Source: Bacteroidales bacterium
GTDB taxonomy: Bacteria > Bacteroidota > Bacteroidia > Bacteroidales > WCHB1-69
Assembly (NCBI GenBank): GCA_017649855.1
Contig: JAGCGA010000001.1
Span: 1-63,045 of the forward strand
Reading direction: 5' to 3'
DNA: 63,045 nt
Under the pieces are notes generated by a model that was not told the DNA's origin, searched no databases, and saw only the letters and a program-made list of their open reading frames with translations. This document shows positions 33,746-43,039 of this stretch, in pieces; the stretch's first letter is position 1; the number at the start of each line of letters is the position of its first letter. The translations under genes and the position numbers were made by a program.

Positions 33746-34861
33746 TCATTCTTGGGTGAGCAGTTGGTAGAAGAGGTTGACTCCTGTGGGGATGAGGGTG
33801 TCAGGGAAGTCGAAGTCGGGGTGGTGGAGGGAGGGCTGTTGCTCTCCGGAGCCCAGTCCGAACAGAATTCCTGGGTATTGCTGCGTGAGCAGGCCGAAGT
33901 CCTCACCCCAGGAGAAGGGAGTCTCCTTCTGAAGGTAGGGGATTCTCAAGGCTTTGCAGGCTTCTTGGAGCTGGCGGACCACCTCGGGATGGTTCTTTGA
34001 GGCGGCAAAGTATTCTTTCCAGCCTATGTTATGCTGCAGGCTGTCGCGCTGTGCCAGCATGGCGGCCTGTTTCTCAATCTCACGTTTGGTTTCTTGCAAC
34101 AAGGCATCGTCCTTGGCGCGGATGGTGAAGCGCAGGATGGCATGTCCTGCCGCCACCCCGTAGGCCGGCTCTCCGACATGGAACTCAATCAGGGTGGCAA
34201 TGCGGTAGTCGTCCCGCAGCATGTCGTGTTGGCAAAGGGACAGGATATGGTCGGTCAGTTCTTTGGCGGCGGGGTAGGGTGACAAGGCCTTCAGCGGCTC
34301 GGCGGCGTGGGCGGTGTGCCCATGAAGCGCTATGTCGCAGCTGATGACGGAGCAGGTGAAACTGTCGGGACGGCAGATGACGCTTCCCAAGGGAATGCTG
34401 GGGATGTTGTGCAGGGCCAGGACTCTGTCGGGCGTGTGCTGATGCAGGAATCCGGAAGCTAGCAGCTGGGCTGCTCCTTCGCCAGTCTCCTCCGCACCTT
34501 GGAAGAACAGCAGTACCTTGCCCCGCGGCAGTGGCTGTCGCATCAGTCGCTCGGCAAGACCGAGCAGGATGGTGGTGTGCCCGTCGTGGCCGCACTTGTG
34601 GGAGACGCCTGGCGTGTCCGCCTTGTAGGGCAGCGGCAGCGTCTCTTCCACCCGCACCGCGTCAAAGTCACCACGCACCAATGTCACCGGACCCTCGCCG
34701 AAATCGTATTCGGCCACCAGATGGTAAGTGTTGGGTATGGTGTGGATGTGGGTGGGCCCCAAGGTCTCCAATATCCGTAAGATGTAGGCGCTGGTGCGCT
34801 CTTCGCAGTTGGAAGGCTCTGCCAGCCGGTGCAGGTCGTGACGTGTCTTTTCGTAGTCCAT
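33746..34861 (-). CDS. M20-family amidohydrolase/peptidase
   Basis: 371 residues. The metal-binding motif VSHKCGHDGHTTILLGLAERL (about 86-106), the general-base pair in FFQGAEETGEGAAQLL, LALHNIPSIPLGSV and the dimerisation domain HGHTAHAAEP are typical of M20D amidohydrolases (N-acyl amino acid or hippurate type). It would remove an acyl group or cleave a peptide-like bond. No signal peptide is seen, so it is cytoplasmic. The substrate is unknown. It begins 12 nt after the rlmH stop on the same strand, so it is the last gene of a sufC-sufD-rlmH-M20 operon. Confidence 0.9.
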   Translation of the reverse strand: MDYEKTRHDLHRLAEPSNCEERTSAYILRILETLGPTHIHTIPNTYHLVAEYDFGEGPVTLVRGDFDAVRVEETLPLPYKADTPGVSHKCGHDGHTTILLGLAERLMRQPLPRGKVLLFFQGAEETGEGAAQLLASGFLHQHTPDRVLALHNIPSIPLGSVICRPDSFTCSVISCDIALHGHTAHAAEPLKALSPYPAAKELTDHILSLCQHDMLRDDYRIATLIEFHVGEPAYGVAAGHAILRFTIRAKDDALLQETKREIEKQAAMLAQRDSLQHNIGWKEYFAASKNHPEVVRQLQEACKALRIPYLQKETPFSWGEDFGLLTQQYPGILFGLGSGEQQPSLHHPDFDFPDTLIPTGVNLFYQLLTQE

Positions 34862-34873
34862 AAGTGCCCAGTT

Positions 34874-35344
34874 TCAGTGATGATAGGGTTCCCCTTTCAG
34901 GATGGTGAAAGCCCGGTATAGCTGTTCGTTGAAGATGGCCCGCGTCATGATGTGGGGGAAGGTGAGCTGCGACAGGGCAATCTTGGCATTGCCCCGCGCA
35001 TATACGTCGCCCGAGAACCCGTAAGCCCCGCCGATGATAAATACCAACGTCTTGACTCCGCTGAGCAAATGCGATTGTATATAGTTGGCAAAGCCTTGAG
35101 AGGTGTATTCCTTTCCCCGCTCATCTAACAGCACCACATAGTCGGAAGGCTCTATCTTCTTGAGTATCAGCTCTCCCTCTCGTTTGCGCTGCTCGTCTTG
35201 CGATAAGGATTTGGTGTTTTTCAGATAGGGGATGGCAATCGGCTCATAAGGGACATAGAACCGGATTTTCTGTACATAGTCCTGAATGGCCTTGTCGAAG
35301 AGGTCGCCATCCGTCTTGCCAATCCATATCAACTTGATCTTCAT
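34874..35344 (-). CDS. rlmH: 23S rRNA (pseudouridine-1915-N3)-methyltransferase RlmH
   Basis: 156 residues, the normal RlmH length, from the ATG at 35344 (MKIKLIWIGKT). The SPOUT knot GGAYGFSGDVYARGN and QLTFPHIMTRAIFNEQLYRA are diagnostic. It methylates pseudouridine 1915 in 23S rRNA helix 69. The ORF extends upstream to 35410 only because it overlaps the sufD frame; the chosen ATG lies 2 nt after the sufD stop, so it is probably translated by coupling. Confidence 0.95.
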   Translation of the reverse strand: MKIKLIWIGKTDGDLFDKAIQDYVQKIRFYVPYEPIAIPYLKNTKSLSQDEQRKREGELILKKIEPSDYVVLLDERGKEYTSQGFANYIQSHLLSGVKTLVFIIGGAYGFSGDVYARGNAKIALSQLTFPHIMTRAIFNEQLYRAFTILKGEPYHH

Positions 35345-35346
35345 GC

Positions 35347-36585
35347 TCAGATTTTGGAGGGGTCGATAGGAAATACGAAATCGCGATGATCGGCATCGGA
35401 GAGCATACATTGGTCACAGATGGTCAGCTCACCGTTGAGGCGGCGTTGAACCATGTCGCCCAACCTTTCCTGAAGGGCGCTGATTTCCACATAGTTGACA
35501 ATGTCGTTGGCAAAGGCGAACATCAGCAGCTTGCGGGCGTTGCGCTCACTGATGCCGCGGGAGCGCAGGTAGAAGAGCGCCTCGTCGTCCAACTGTCCCA
35601 CCGTGGCGCCATGACTGCATTGCACATCATCGGCATAGATCTCCAAAAAGGGTGTCGTGTTGACCTTGGCCTTGTCGGTTAACAGGATGTTGCGGTTGGT
35701 CTGGAAGGCTGCAGTGCGCTGCGCATCGGGATGAACCACCACGTGCCCGTGAAATCCGGCCACGGCCTCGTCGTCCATGATGCCCTTGTAGAGCTGCTTG
35801 CTGGTGCAGTCGGTCGCGATGTGGTGCACCTTGAGGAAGTTGTCGCATCGCTGGCTCTTGTCCACCAGATAGAGACCGTACAACTCGGCGTCGGCAAAGG
35901 GCTCGCTCAGGTTGACCACGATATTGTTGCGGATGTAGCCCGCATTGAAGGTCACAGTGTTGGAATGGAAGTGGGTGTGCCCCTGCTGATGCACAAACAG
36001 ATGGTTGAACAACTGCGATTCAGGCTCTTTGTTCTCTGTCTTGTAGTAGTGCATCTGCGACTGCTCCGACATGAATACTTCCGTCACGATGTTGAGGAAG
36101 GTGTTGCCGTATCTGACAGAGTCGTCGCACTGTATCAGCGACATCTCCGCACCTTTGCCCAAGAAGATGACATGTCGGTTCTGTACCAGCAGGTTGTCTT
36201 GGGTGTTGACGATGGAGATGATCTGGAAGGGACTGGCGACCTTCACCCCGTCGGGGACATAAAGGAAGATCCCGTCGGTATATTGTGATTCATTGAGGAT
36301 GGTCAGTTCGTCTTTTTCAGTCTTGCTGAAGGCATTATGGCATTGTTGGACGATGTCGGGGTGCTGCTTGGCGGCGGCGCGCAGGCTGCCGTAGATAACA
36401 CCGTTGTCGAGATGGGTAAGCGGCTGGTTGTCATGCATATACCACCCGTTGAGCATAGGCAGCGTGATGGTGTCCAGATTCCAGACATGGCATTGGAAGA
36501 TCTCCTCCAAGGGACGATACGCATTCGGGGTCGCCTGCAACTGATACTGTGATAGTTTCGGTAGATATGACGGTTCGGATTTCAT
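35347..36585 (-). CDS. sufD: Fe-S cluster assembly protein SufD
   Basis: 412 residues of the SufB/SufD superfamily with the right-handed beta-helix core. HGATVGQLDDEALFYLRSRG and AFANDIVNYVEISALQERL are the conserved C-terminal SufBD signature. It forms the SufBC2D scaffold that builds [Fe-S] clusters in the cytoplasm. It starts 6 nt after sufC, but sufB is not adjacent: the next gene upstream of sufC is divergent. The matching cysteine desulfurase sufS is at 50-51 kb, in another operon. Confidence 0.93.
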   Translation of the reverse strand: MKSEPSYLPKLSQYQLQATPNAYRPLEEIFQCHVWNLDTITLPMLNGWYMHDNQPLTHLDNGVIYGSLRAAAKQHPDIVQQCHNAFSKTEKDELTILNESQYTDGIFLYVPDGVKVASPFQIISIVNTQDNLLVQNRHVIFLGKGAEMSLIQCDDSVRYGNTFLNIVTEVFMSEQSQMHYYKTENKEPESQLFNHLFVHQQGHTHFHSNTVTFNAGYIRNNIVVNLSEPFADAELYGLYLVDKSQRCDNFLKVHHIATDCTSKQLYKGIMDDEAVAGFHGHVVVHPDAQRTAAFQTNRNILLTDKAKVNTTPFLEIYADDVQCSHGATVGQLDDEALFYLRSRGISERNARKLLMFAFANDIVNYVEISALQERLGDMVQRRLNGELTICDQCMLSDADHRDFVFPIDPSKI

Positions 36586-36591
36586 CAGCCT

Positions 36592-37350
36592 CTATTTTGC
36601 AGATTCATACTCTTCTTTGATCCAGTCGTAACCGCGTTTCTCCAACTCCAAGGCCAGCTCTTTGGTGCCGGTCTTGACAATCTTGCCGTCAAAGAGAACA
36701 TGCACCACATCAGGGACGATATAGTCGAGCAGACGCTGGTAGTGGGTGATGACGATGGTGGCATTGTCCTTGGTCTTCAGGTGGTTGACACCATTGGCCA
36801 CGATGCGGAGAGCGTCGATGTCCAGTCCGGAATCCGTCTCGTCCAAGATGGACAAGGTGGGCTCGAGCATAGCCATCTGGAAGATCTCGTTGCGCTTTGT
36901 CTCACCACCGGAAAAGCCCTCGTTGACAGAGCGGTTGCTCAGCTTGTCCGTCAACTCCACCACCTTCTGTTTCTCATTCATCAGCCGCAGGAACTGGGCA
37001 CCGTTGAGCGGGTCCAGACCGCGGTACTCGCGAATCTCGTTCAAGGCCGTCCGCATGAAGTTGGCAATGCTCACGCCAGGGATCTCCACGGGATACTGGA
37101 AGCCAATGAAGATGCCTTCCCGGGCCCGATCCTCGATGGAAAGGCTCAGCAGATCCCGTCCTTTGTAATAGATCCGGCCCTCCGTAACTTCATACCCTTC
37201 CTTGCCGGCAATGACCGACGCCAAGGTACTTTTGCCCGTACCATTGGGGCCCATAATAGCATGAACTTCACCCGCATTGACTTGTAAATCAACACCTTTC
37301 AGGATTTCTCTCCCTTTGATGGAGACATGTAGATTTTCTATCTTCAGCAT
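36592..37350 (-). CDS. sufC: Fe-S cluster assembly ATPase SufC
   Basis: 252 residues, a soluble ABC ATPase. Walker A GPNGTGKSTL (34-43), the Q-loop region GFQYPVEIPGVS, the SufC-type signature FSGGETKRNEI and Walker B LSILDETDSGLD are all present. It drives the SufBCD scaffold. It is the first gene of sufC-sufD-rlmH-M20, with its own promoter at 37380-37387, not downstream of sufB as in most genomes. Confidence 0.96.
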   Translation of the reverse strand: MLKIENLHVSIKGREILKGVDLQVNAGEVHAIMGPNGTGKSTLASVIAGKEGYEVTEGRIYYKGRDLLSLSIEDRAREGIFIGFQYPVEIPGVSIANFMRTALNEIREYRGLDPLNGAQFLRLMNEKQKVVELTDKLSNRSVNEGFSGGETKRNEIFQMAMLEPTLSILDETDSGLDIDALRIVANGVNHLKTKDNATIVITHYQRLLDYIVPDVVHVLFDGKIVKTGTKELALELEKRGYDWIKEEYESAK

Positions 37351-37379
37351 AACTCAATTATTCATATTGTAAGAAACGG

Positions 37380-37387
37380 CAAAAGTA
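37380..37387 (-). promoter_or_regulatory. -7 promoter element for sufC
   Basis: TACTTTTG followed by C on the minus strand, 29 nt before the sufC ATG. It is divergent from the promoter at 37423-37430. Confidence 0.6.
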
Positions 37388-37422
37388 CAAAAAAAAGGAT
37401 GCCGATTTTAGGCGGAAATGGT

Positions 37423-37430
37423 TATTTTTG
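37423..37430 (+). promoter_or_regulatory. -7 promoter element for the AddA/RecB-like gene
   Basis: TATTTTTG followed by C, 23 nt before the ATG at 37454. Confidence 0.6.
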
Positions 37431-37453
37431 CTTTCTCAAAAAAAGTGTAGCAT

Positions 37454-40400
37454 ATGTTAAAAACCTATTCTGCTTCAGCGGGTTCCGGAAAGACCTTCAG
37501 CCTGGTGGTCGAATATCTGACCATCTGCTTGAAGAATCTCTGTCGTCGGGATCTGCCCTCGGCACCCTCCTCTTCGGTCTATCCCTCCCGAGAGGCTTTC
37601 CGCCAGATCTTGGCCATCACCTTTACCAACAATGCTGCCGCGGAGATGAAAAAACGCATCATGGATGTGTTGAGGGAATTTGCCTTCACCCCTGCAGAAG
37701 AACCCTTGCCCAAATGCCAACGCTATTTTGAGAAGATATCCGAAAAGATATTCGCCGACATGCCCGATATGGATGAGAGACAGCAGAGACAGACTGTCCG
37801 GATGGCCTCGGTTCTCCAACTCCAGAGTATCTTATATGACTATGATCGCTTTGCAGTCACCACCATCGACAGTTTTAACCAGCGCATCATCCGCTCTTCG
37901 GCACTTCGCCTCGGCCTGGATCTGAACTATGCCGTGGAGGTGGATCTCGATGAGTTTTATGCCCAGATTATCGATCAGATTATCGATGAGCTGAAAAAAG
38001 ACCAGGATTTCACGCAGAGCATCCTATGGATCTTGAATAGCGAGATGTCTGAGTCCGGAAAATCGGATATGAGCAAAGTTCTGCTCTCCACGTTAGATAT
38101 CCTCTACAACAAGGCAGAGGCGGGTTACGACTATATTGAAAGGCTGCGCTACATAGATAAAAACAAATTCGAGGCACAGATTAAAGAATGGCATCAGTAT
38201 GTCCATGAAACCATTCCTAAAGAGTTGAAAACAACGTTGTTGCCGCTGTTCTCCGAGGTGCGGGATGCCTTGGAACAAGAAAAAGGAGTGCCAAAAGACG
38301 GGGTGGCGGTAAACCCCTATAACCGCATTGGTAAATTTATAAAAGACATAAATCTCTTCCTTTCCAGAAAGAAGGAGGAGCAGCTTTCTAATCAACGGAA
38401 TCTGGACCTGTTCCGCAGTAAAGGGTATCTGAAGAAGAATGCCTCCCTGGATGAGGATTCCGAAGCGATTATTGAACGGAAAATGGCCGAGCTGGACCAG
38501 TGGATAGACCAGTATATGGTCCCCTACTATAATGCTTGTCTGCTACTCAAGTATTCCGACAAGTTGTTGATTCTCTTTGATGTTCAGCAGAAGATGCAAG
38601 AATTGAAGGAGCTGCGGGGACTGTTCTTCCTGGCAGAGTCGAATATCCTGTTGCATCAGGAGTTGTCACAAACGCCCAAGGGTCTTTCCCCCGTCATCTA
38701 TGAGAAACAGGGCTTCAACCATTTCTTTTTCGATGAATTTCAGGACACATCGCGCATGCAATGGCATAACCTGCAACCCTTGGTGGAGAACAATGCCATC
38801 ACGCAGCAGGGCGATGTCTTTCTGTTTGGTGATGTGAAACAGGCTATCTACCGGTGGAGAAACGGCGATGCCCAGATCTTGCGTGACCTCTCGGCCTATG
38901 AGACGCAGAATGCACACGGGTTCGGGTTCGCCACGCTCGACAAATCCGCTTTCAGCCTTGAGCCCTTGAAAACCAATTATCGTACGCTTAAGATGATTGT
39001 GAACTTTAACAATGGGTTCTTCCGAGACTATTCAAAGGCCCTTTCGTGCTCGGAAATGTACGATAATGTGGAGCAGGATGCCAAAAGCGACGAGCCTGGG
39101 CTGGTGCAGGTCTCCTTTTACGGAACGAAAGAGTCGAAGGCATGGCCGGTGGTGGCGGAGCTGCCGGAGAAATATGCATCCCTGGACCGTTTTTTGGAGG
39201 AGCAGGCGCAGTCGATTTCCGACTGCGATCGCGAAACACTGTATGCGGTCCGCGATGCCTTGTCACGCGGTTATCTCTGTAGCGACATTCTGATACTGGC
39301 CAGAATGCATACGGCTTTGGACGACCTGGCACAATTGCTCATCAAGGCGGGACTACAGGCCGAGACTAAACAATCGTTGAGTCTGGAAGAAGCGCCCGAG
39401 GTGATGGCTGTCGTGAACACCCTGCGCCTGTTGCTCGACCCGGAGGATAAGATTGCCAAAACGATGGTGCTGTACACCCTCTCCCGTTGCCGGAATGGTA
39501 TGGCGGATTTTGTTGCCCAGATACCGTCCGGCGCCAGTAGCATGGAGCGTTTTCAGGAGACCATGGAGCAGCAGTGCGGGCAACGGCTTCCTTTGGAGAA
39601 ATGGCAGCAGGAACCGCTTTATGTGACCGTATTGGATATCATCCGGCTCTATGGGTTGGATCAAAGGCAGAGCCCTTTCCTAAATGACTTTCTGGATTTT
39701 GTCTTGGATGATGTGACCAATCGAAAGGGGAATGTGCAGACCTTCCTTGCCCGTTGGGATTTCCTGTCCGAAAAAGAGAAGATCCCCAGCGTGAAGGCCT
39801 TCATGAAAAATGATGCAGTGAGCCTGATGACGATACATGGGGCTAAAGGGCTGGAGCGTCCAGTGGTTATCTATCAAGTGAGGAAAGAGAAAGCGAAGGA
39901 TCTGAGCTTTTGGACCGAGGATGTCACGGACTTGGACCACAAACGGGTAGCCTATCTGGAAGGCAATGAGCAGCTCTTCTCCCATTCCGACTTCTATGCT
40001 CTCTATCAGCAGCAACAGCAGAAGGCCAGGGAAGACGCCCTGAATCTGGCCTATGTGGCTCACACCCGTCCCAAGGAGATGCTTTATATCATTTCCAACC
40101 AATTGAAAACGGAGCCTGACAATGAGAGCTACGTGTCTTTCTTGCAGAAGTTTGTGAAAGGGGAAACGGAGACCTCCCGGGAAGATCCATCCCTTTTAGC
40201 TTCGAAATGCTTGTCAGAAGCCCACTATTGTTTCGGTGATTATGATTGGCGAAAGAGAAGGCCGGCCGACGAGGAGGATGCCGAATCGATGGTGGTGCTC
40301 CCTCAGGTGAAGATCTCCGACTTTGCCATGGAAGACTTGGTGCCCGTGAAGACCACATCCGAAGAGGATGCCCGAAGCATGGGAACGAAAGTGCACGACT

Positions 40401-40762
40401 ATCTTGCGCGATTGTCCACCTTCCCGCAGACTGATGAAGAGATGGAGGCAGCCAAGGCCGATATTCCCTCGGAGCTGCAATCCGTGGTGATGGGGTTTTT
40501 CAAAATGATTAAGGACGATGAGGCCCTCCGGCCTTTCTTCGGCCCCGACGCCAAGGTGTACAACGAAGTCTCCATCCTCACGCCGGATGGCCTGGTGAAA
40601 CGCCCCGACAGGGTGGCTTTCCTGGATGGCCAAGTGCGCGTGTTTGATTACAAGACAGGGGAGGACAAGCCGCAGTACCATGAACAGATAGAGGAATACT
40701 GCCGGCTGCTCCGGGAGATGGGGTATCAGCATGTGCAAGGACAACTGCTCTTCCCCCAATAA
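37454..40762 (+). CDS. AddA/RecB-like UvrD helicase with C-terminal RecB-type nuclease
   Basis: 1,102 residues. Superfamily 1 motifs in order: Walker A SASAGSGKTFSL (6-17), ILAITFTNNAAAEMKKR, Walker B FFFDEFQDTSRMQWHNLQPL, GDVKQAIYRWRNGDA, LKTNYRTLKMIVNFNN, SLMTIHGAKGLERPVVIYQV and ALNLAYVAHTRPKEMLYII. The C-terminal part has RPDRVAFLDGQVRVFDYKTG, the (D)..(D)xK catalytic core of RecB nucleases. It would process double-strand breaks with a partner AddB-like protein, which is not adjacent. Start MLKTYSASAGSGKT is right at Walker A, as usual in this family. Confidence 0.9.
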   Translation: MLKTYSASAGSGKTFSLVVEYLTICLKNLCRRDLPSAPSSSVYPSREAFRQILAITFTNNAAAEMKKRIMDVLREFAFTPAEEPLPKCQRYFEKISEKIFADMPDMDERQQRQTVRMASVLQLQSILYDYDRFAVTTIDSFNQRIIRSSALRLGLDLNYAVEVDLDEFYAQIIDQIIDELKKDQDFTQSILWILNSEMSESGKSDMSKVLLSTLDILYNKAEAGYDYIERLRYIDKNKFEAQIKEWHQYVHETIPKELKTTLLPLFSEVRDALEQEKGVPKDGVAVNPYNRIGKFIKDINLFLSRKKEEQLSNQRNLDLFRSKGYLKKNASLDEDSEAIIERKMAELDQWIDQYMVPYYNACLLLKYSDKLLILFDVQQKMQELKELRGLFFLAESNILLHQELSQTPKGLSPVIYEKQGFNHFFFDEFQDTSRMQWHNLQPLVENNAITQQGDVFLFGDVKQAIYRWRNGDAQILRDLSAYETQNAHGFGFATLDKSAFSLEPLKTNYRTLKMIVNFNNGFFRDYSKALSCSEMYDNVEQDAKSDEPGLVQVSFYGTKESKAWPVVAELPEKYASLDRFLEEQAQSISDCDRETLYAVRDALSRGYLCSDILILARMHTALDDLAQLLIKAGLQAETKQSLSLEEAPEVMAVVNTLRLLLDPEDKIAKTMVLYTLSRCRNGMADFVAQIPSGASSMERFQETMEQQCGQRLPLEKWQQEPLYVTVLDIIRLYGLDQRQSPFLNDFLDFVLDDVTNRKGNVQTFLARWDFLSEKEKIPSVKAFMKNDAVSLMTIHGAKGLERPVVIYQVRKEKAKDLSFWTEDVTDLDHKRVAYLEGNEQLFSHSDFYALYQQQQQKAREDALNLAYVAHTRPKEMLYIISNQLKTEPDNESYVSFLQKFVKGETETSREDPSLLASKCLSEAHYCFGDYDWRKRRPADEEDAESMVVLPQVKISDFAMEDLVPVKTTSEEDARSMGTKVHDYLARLSTFPQTDEEMEAAKADIPSELQSVVMGFFKMIKDDEALRPFFGPDAKVYNEVSILTPDGLVKRPDRVAFLDGQVRVFDYKTGEDKPQYHEQIEEYCRLLREMGYQHVQGQLLFPQ

Positions 40763-40800
40763 TTTTTTCAACAATCAGGACGAGCTATGCCAAAAATAAT

Positions 40801-40808
40801 TACTTTTG
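40801..40808 (+). promoter_or_regulatory. -7 promoter element for the 149-residue lipoprotein
   Basis: TACTTTTG followed by C, 36 nt before the ATG at 40845. Confidence 0.6.
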
Positions 40809-40844
40809 CAGCCTGAATTTATGAATCCTTAAAAATACAGAACA

Positions 40845-41294
40845 ATGAAAAAGACATTATTCCCCCTTATCGTTCTCCTGATCTTAGGCTTTGCTGCTTG
40901 TACGAACAATGATGCAGCCCAATATGCCGGCAAGTACATGGGCACATTCAAGTTTATCTCCAGCAATACCACCAAGGATGGCTCCGTCAGATTGTCCCAA
41001 AACCCGCTGTCCACCAACGGACTTTTGCTCTATGCCTGCCTGCCGTTGGATTATTATACCCCCGGTGTGTATAAAGCTAACAGCAACAATGTGGAATATA
41101 TGACCACGATCCTGTCTTCCATTGCGGGAGCTAGCAACTACATTAACACGGCTACCGAGCAAATCCAGAACATCGAGGTGATTGCCACTGTGGACGGTAC
41201 AAACCTGAATCTTGTTATCCAGTATAAGGTCGCTCTGCTGAACGACTTGTTGAACTCTTACATCAAGATCATCGAGTTCAACGGAACGAAATAA
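40845..41294 (+). CDS. Small lipoprotein, unknown function
   Basis: 149 residues. MKKTLFPLIVLLILGFAACTN is a lipoprotein signal with lipobox GFAAC (Cys19). The mature part starts AAQYAGKYMGTFKF and has further short strands (LNLVIQYKVAL, YIKIIEFNG), compatible with a small calycin-like barrel, but no named family is certain. It is likely an envelope lipoprotein. It is a single-gene unit with promoter at 40801-40808 and a strong terminator at 41318. Confidence 0.75.
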   Translation: MKKTLFPLIVLLILGFAACTNNDAAQYAGKYMGTFKFISSNTTKDGSVRLSQNPLSTNGLLLYACLPLDYYTPGVYKANSNNVEYMTTILSSIAGASNYINTATEQIQNIEVIATVDGTNLNLVIQYKVALLNDLLNSYIKIIEFNGTK

Positions 41295-41317
41295 GTCGTA
41301 TCTCAGACTCATACTCA

Positions 41318-41353
41318 AGCGCCATGACACCCTGCGTGTTATGGCGCTTTTTC
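41318..41353 (+). terminator. Terminator of the 149-residue lipoprotein gene
   Basis: AGCGCCATGACAC (41318-41330) pairs almost perfectly with GTGTTATGGCGCT (41336-41348) and is followed by five T. Confidence 0.88.
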
Positions 41354-41385
41354 TATGCCTGCTCGGCAAACTCAAATAAAAATAG

Positions 41386-41393
41386 TATCTTTG
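41386..41393 (+). promoter_or_regulatory. -7 promoter element for the MORN-repeat gene
   Basis: TATCTTTG followed by C, 26 nt before the ATG at 41419. Confidence 0.6.
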
Positions 41394-41418
41394 CCGCCTC
41401 GTATAGAAGTTCTGGATA

Positions 41419-42942
41419 TTGGAAACGACTGCTCATCATATTGTCAGAAGATTATGGCTGGCCGTCTGGCTGCTTTGCGGGTTGTCCACCCTCAAGGCCC
41501 AAGACACATTGCCTTCAGATGGTCATGTCATCTTCTATTACCCTACTGGTGAGAAGTCCAGTGAAGGAACTTTGGTAAACGGCAAGCCCGAAGGCTGGTG
41601 GCGTTCCTACAACACTGCCGGGGTGCTCATCTCAGAGGGCAACCGCCGCAACTTCCTCCTCGACAGCCTGTGGTCCTTCTATAATGATGACGGCAAGCTG
41701 GTGATGACCACCCACTATCGGGAAAACCAGAAGGATGGCGAACAGGTGGTCTACCGTGACGACGAGTACACGGTTTCCCAATGGAGAGCCGACACCATCG
41801 TGGGCGCAGTCCTCACCTATGATCTTCAGAAGCGCCTGAGAAGGAGTGTTCCCTACGAGAATGGAAAGCCGAACGGCTTGGCCAAAGAGTACAACGAGGA
41901 AGGATTGGTGGTAGCTGTCACCACGTATTACCGCGGGGTGCAGAGCCGACGTGAGCGGATCAACCGCACCGACAAGCTCGGACTGAAACAGGGCTCCTGG
42001 AAACTCTTCTGGGATAACGGGAATCTCCGTATGGAAGGCTCCTATCTCAACGACAACAAGCATGGCTTCTTCAAATATTACGACAATGCCGGCGACTTCC
42101 TCTATGTGGAGAAATACGATCATGGCACCCTGGTGACCGATGCCAAGGAGACCAAGCAGATGGATAAACGGGTTGCCTTCCACCCGAATGGCCAACTGGC
42201 CATGGAGGCCACCTACTACAAAAATATTCCCGATGGAATTCGCCGCGACTATGACAGCACGGGAAAACTGATCAACGGTTATGTCTATGTGAACGGATGG
42301 ATGCGATTTGAGGGCATCACCGACGAGAACGGCCTCCGACAGGGCTTGTGGAAAGAGTATTACCCCACGGGTGAGTTGCGCTCGCGTGGCAAATACAAAG
42401 ACTCCAAACCTACGGGCAACTGGAAGTTCTTCTTCCCGGATCAGACGGTGGAGATTGTCGGCGCTTATACCCCCAAAGGCGAAAAAGACGGCGAGTGGCT
42501 TTGGTTTTACCCGACGGGTGATACGCTGATGGCCGCCCATTATGAGGATGGTGATCTGGAAGGGTATTATGTCGAATACGACGAGGAGGGCATTCCGGTG
42601 GTGCAAGGCAACTATGTGGCTGGCTATGAGGAGGGAGTGTGGCAATATCGGAATGGCACCTCTGTAGAATCCGGCCATTATGACGGCGGTAAGAAGGAGG
42701 GCCTCTGGATCACGACCTTCGACCCGACACACACCGCCTTCGAGATCCGCTACGACCAGGACGTGCGCGACGGCAAATATGTGGCCTATTGGGAAAACGG
42801 TACTGTCAAGACCTTGGGGAAATATAACAAAGGACTCCAGGATGGCCTCTGGACCTACTATAACGAAGATGGCCACACCACCTTGACCACTTTGTTTAAA
42901 GATGGAAAAGAAATAAAATGGAATGATTATACAATAAAATAG
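41419..42942 (+). CDS. Exported MORN/YwqK-type repeat protein
   Basis: 507 residues. [18 protein letters not shown] (about 11-28) is a signal peptide with a polar N-terminal extension. About fifteen MORN-like repeats of 20-24 residues follow, each carrying a G-x-W/L-x-x-Y-x-x-x-G pattern such as [32 protein letters not shown] and [15 protein letters not shown]. Such repeats are found in Bacteroidetes proteins labelled YwqK-like antitoxin or MORN protein, but no toxin gene lies beside this one. It probably forms a long beta-sheet outside the inner membrane, perhaps contacting lipid or partner proteins. The function is unknown. Confidence 0.8.
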   Translation: METTAHHIVRRLWLAVWLLCGLSTLKAQDTLPSDGHVIFYYPTGEKSSEGTLVNGKPEGWWRSYNTAGVLISEGNRRNFLLDSLWSFYNDDGKLVMTTHYRENQKDGEQVVYRDDEYTVSQWRADTIVGAVLTYDLQKRLRRSVPYENGKPNGLAKEYNEEGLVVAVTTYYRGVQSRRERINRTDKLGLKQGSWKLFWDNGNLRMEGSYLNDNKHGFFKYYDNAGDFLYVEKYDHGTLVTDAKETKQMDKRVAFHPNGQLAMEATYYKNIPDGIRRDYDSTGKLINGYVYVNGWMRFEGITDENGLRQGLWKEYYPTGELRSRGKYKDSKPTGNWKFFFPDQTVEIVGAYTPKGEKDGEWLWFYPTGDTLMAAHYEDGDLEGYYVEYDEEGIPVVQGNYVAGYEEGVWQYRNGTSVESGHYDGGKKEGLWITTFDPTHTAFEIRYDQDVRDGKYVAYWENGTVKTLGKYNKGLQDGLWTYYNEDGHTTLTTLFKDGKEIKWNDYTIK

Positions 42943-43039
42943 AAAATGGCAAGTTAGTCATTGTGTTGCGCGATGTCTAGAACATTCGCCACTTCGCCTG
43001 ACGGCTTGCCCCATGATTTTTTGGATTAAAGTAGAGATT

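Noticed and set aside
41632..42876. A 414-residue minus-strand frame
   Set aside because: Antisense to the MORN-repeat gene; no known motif.
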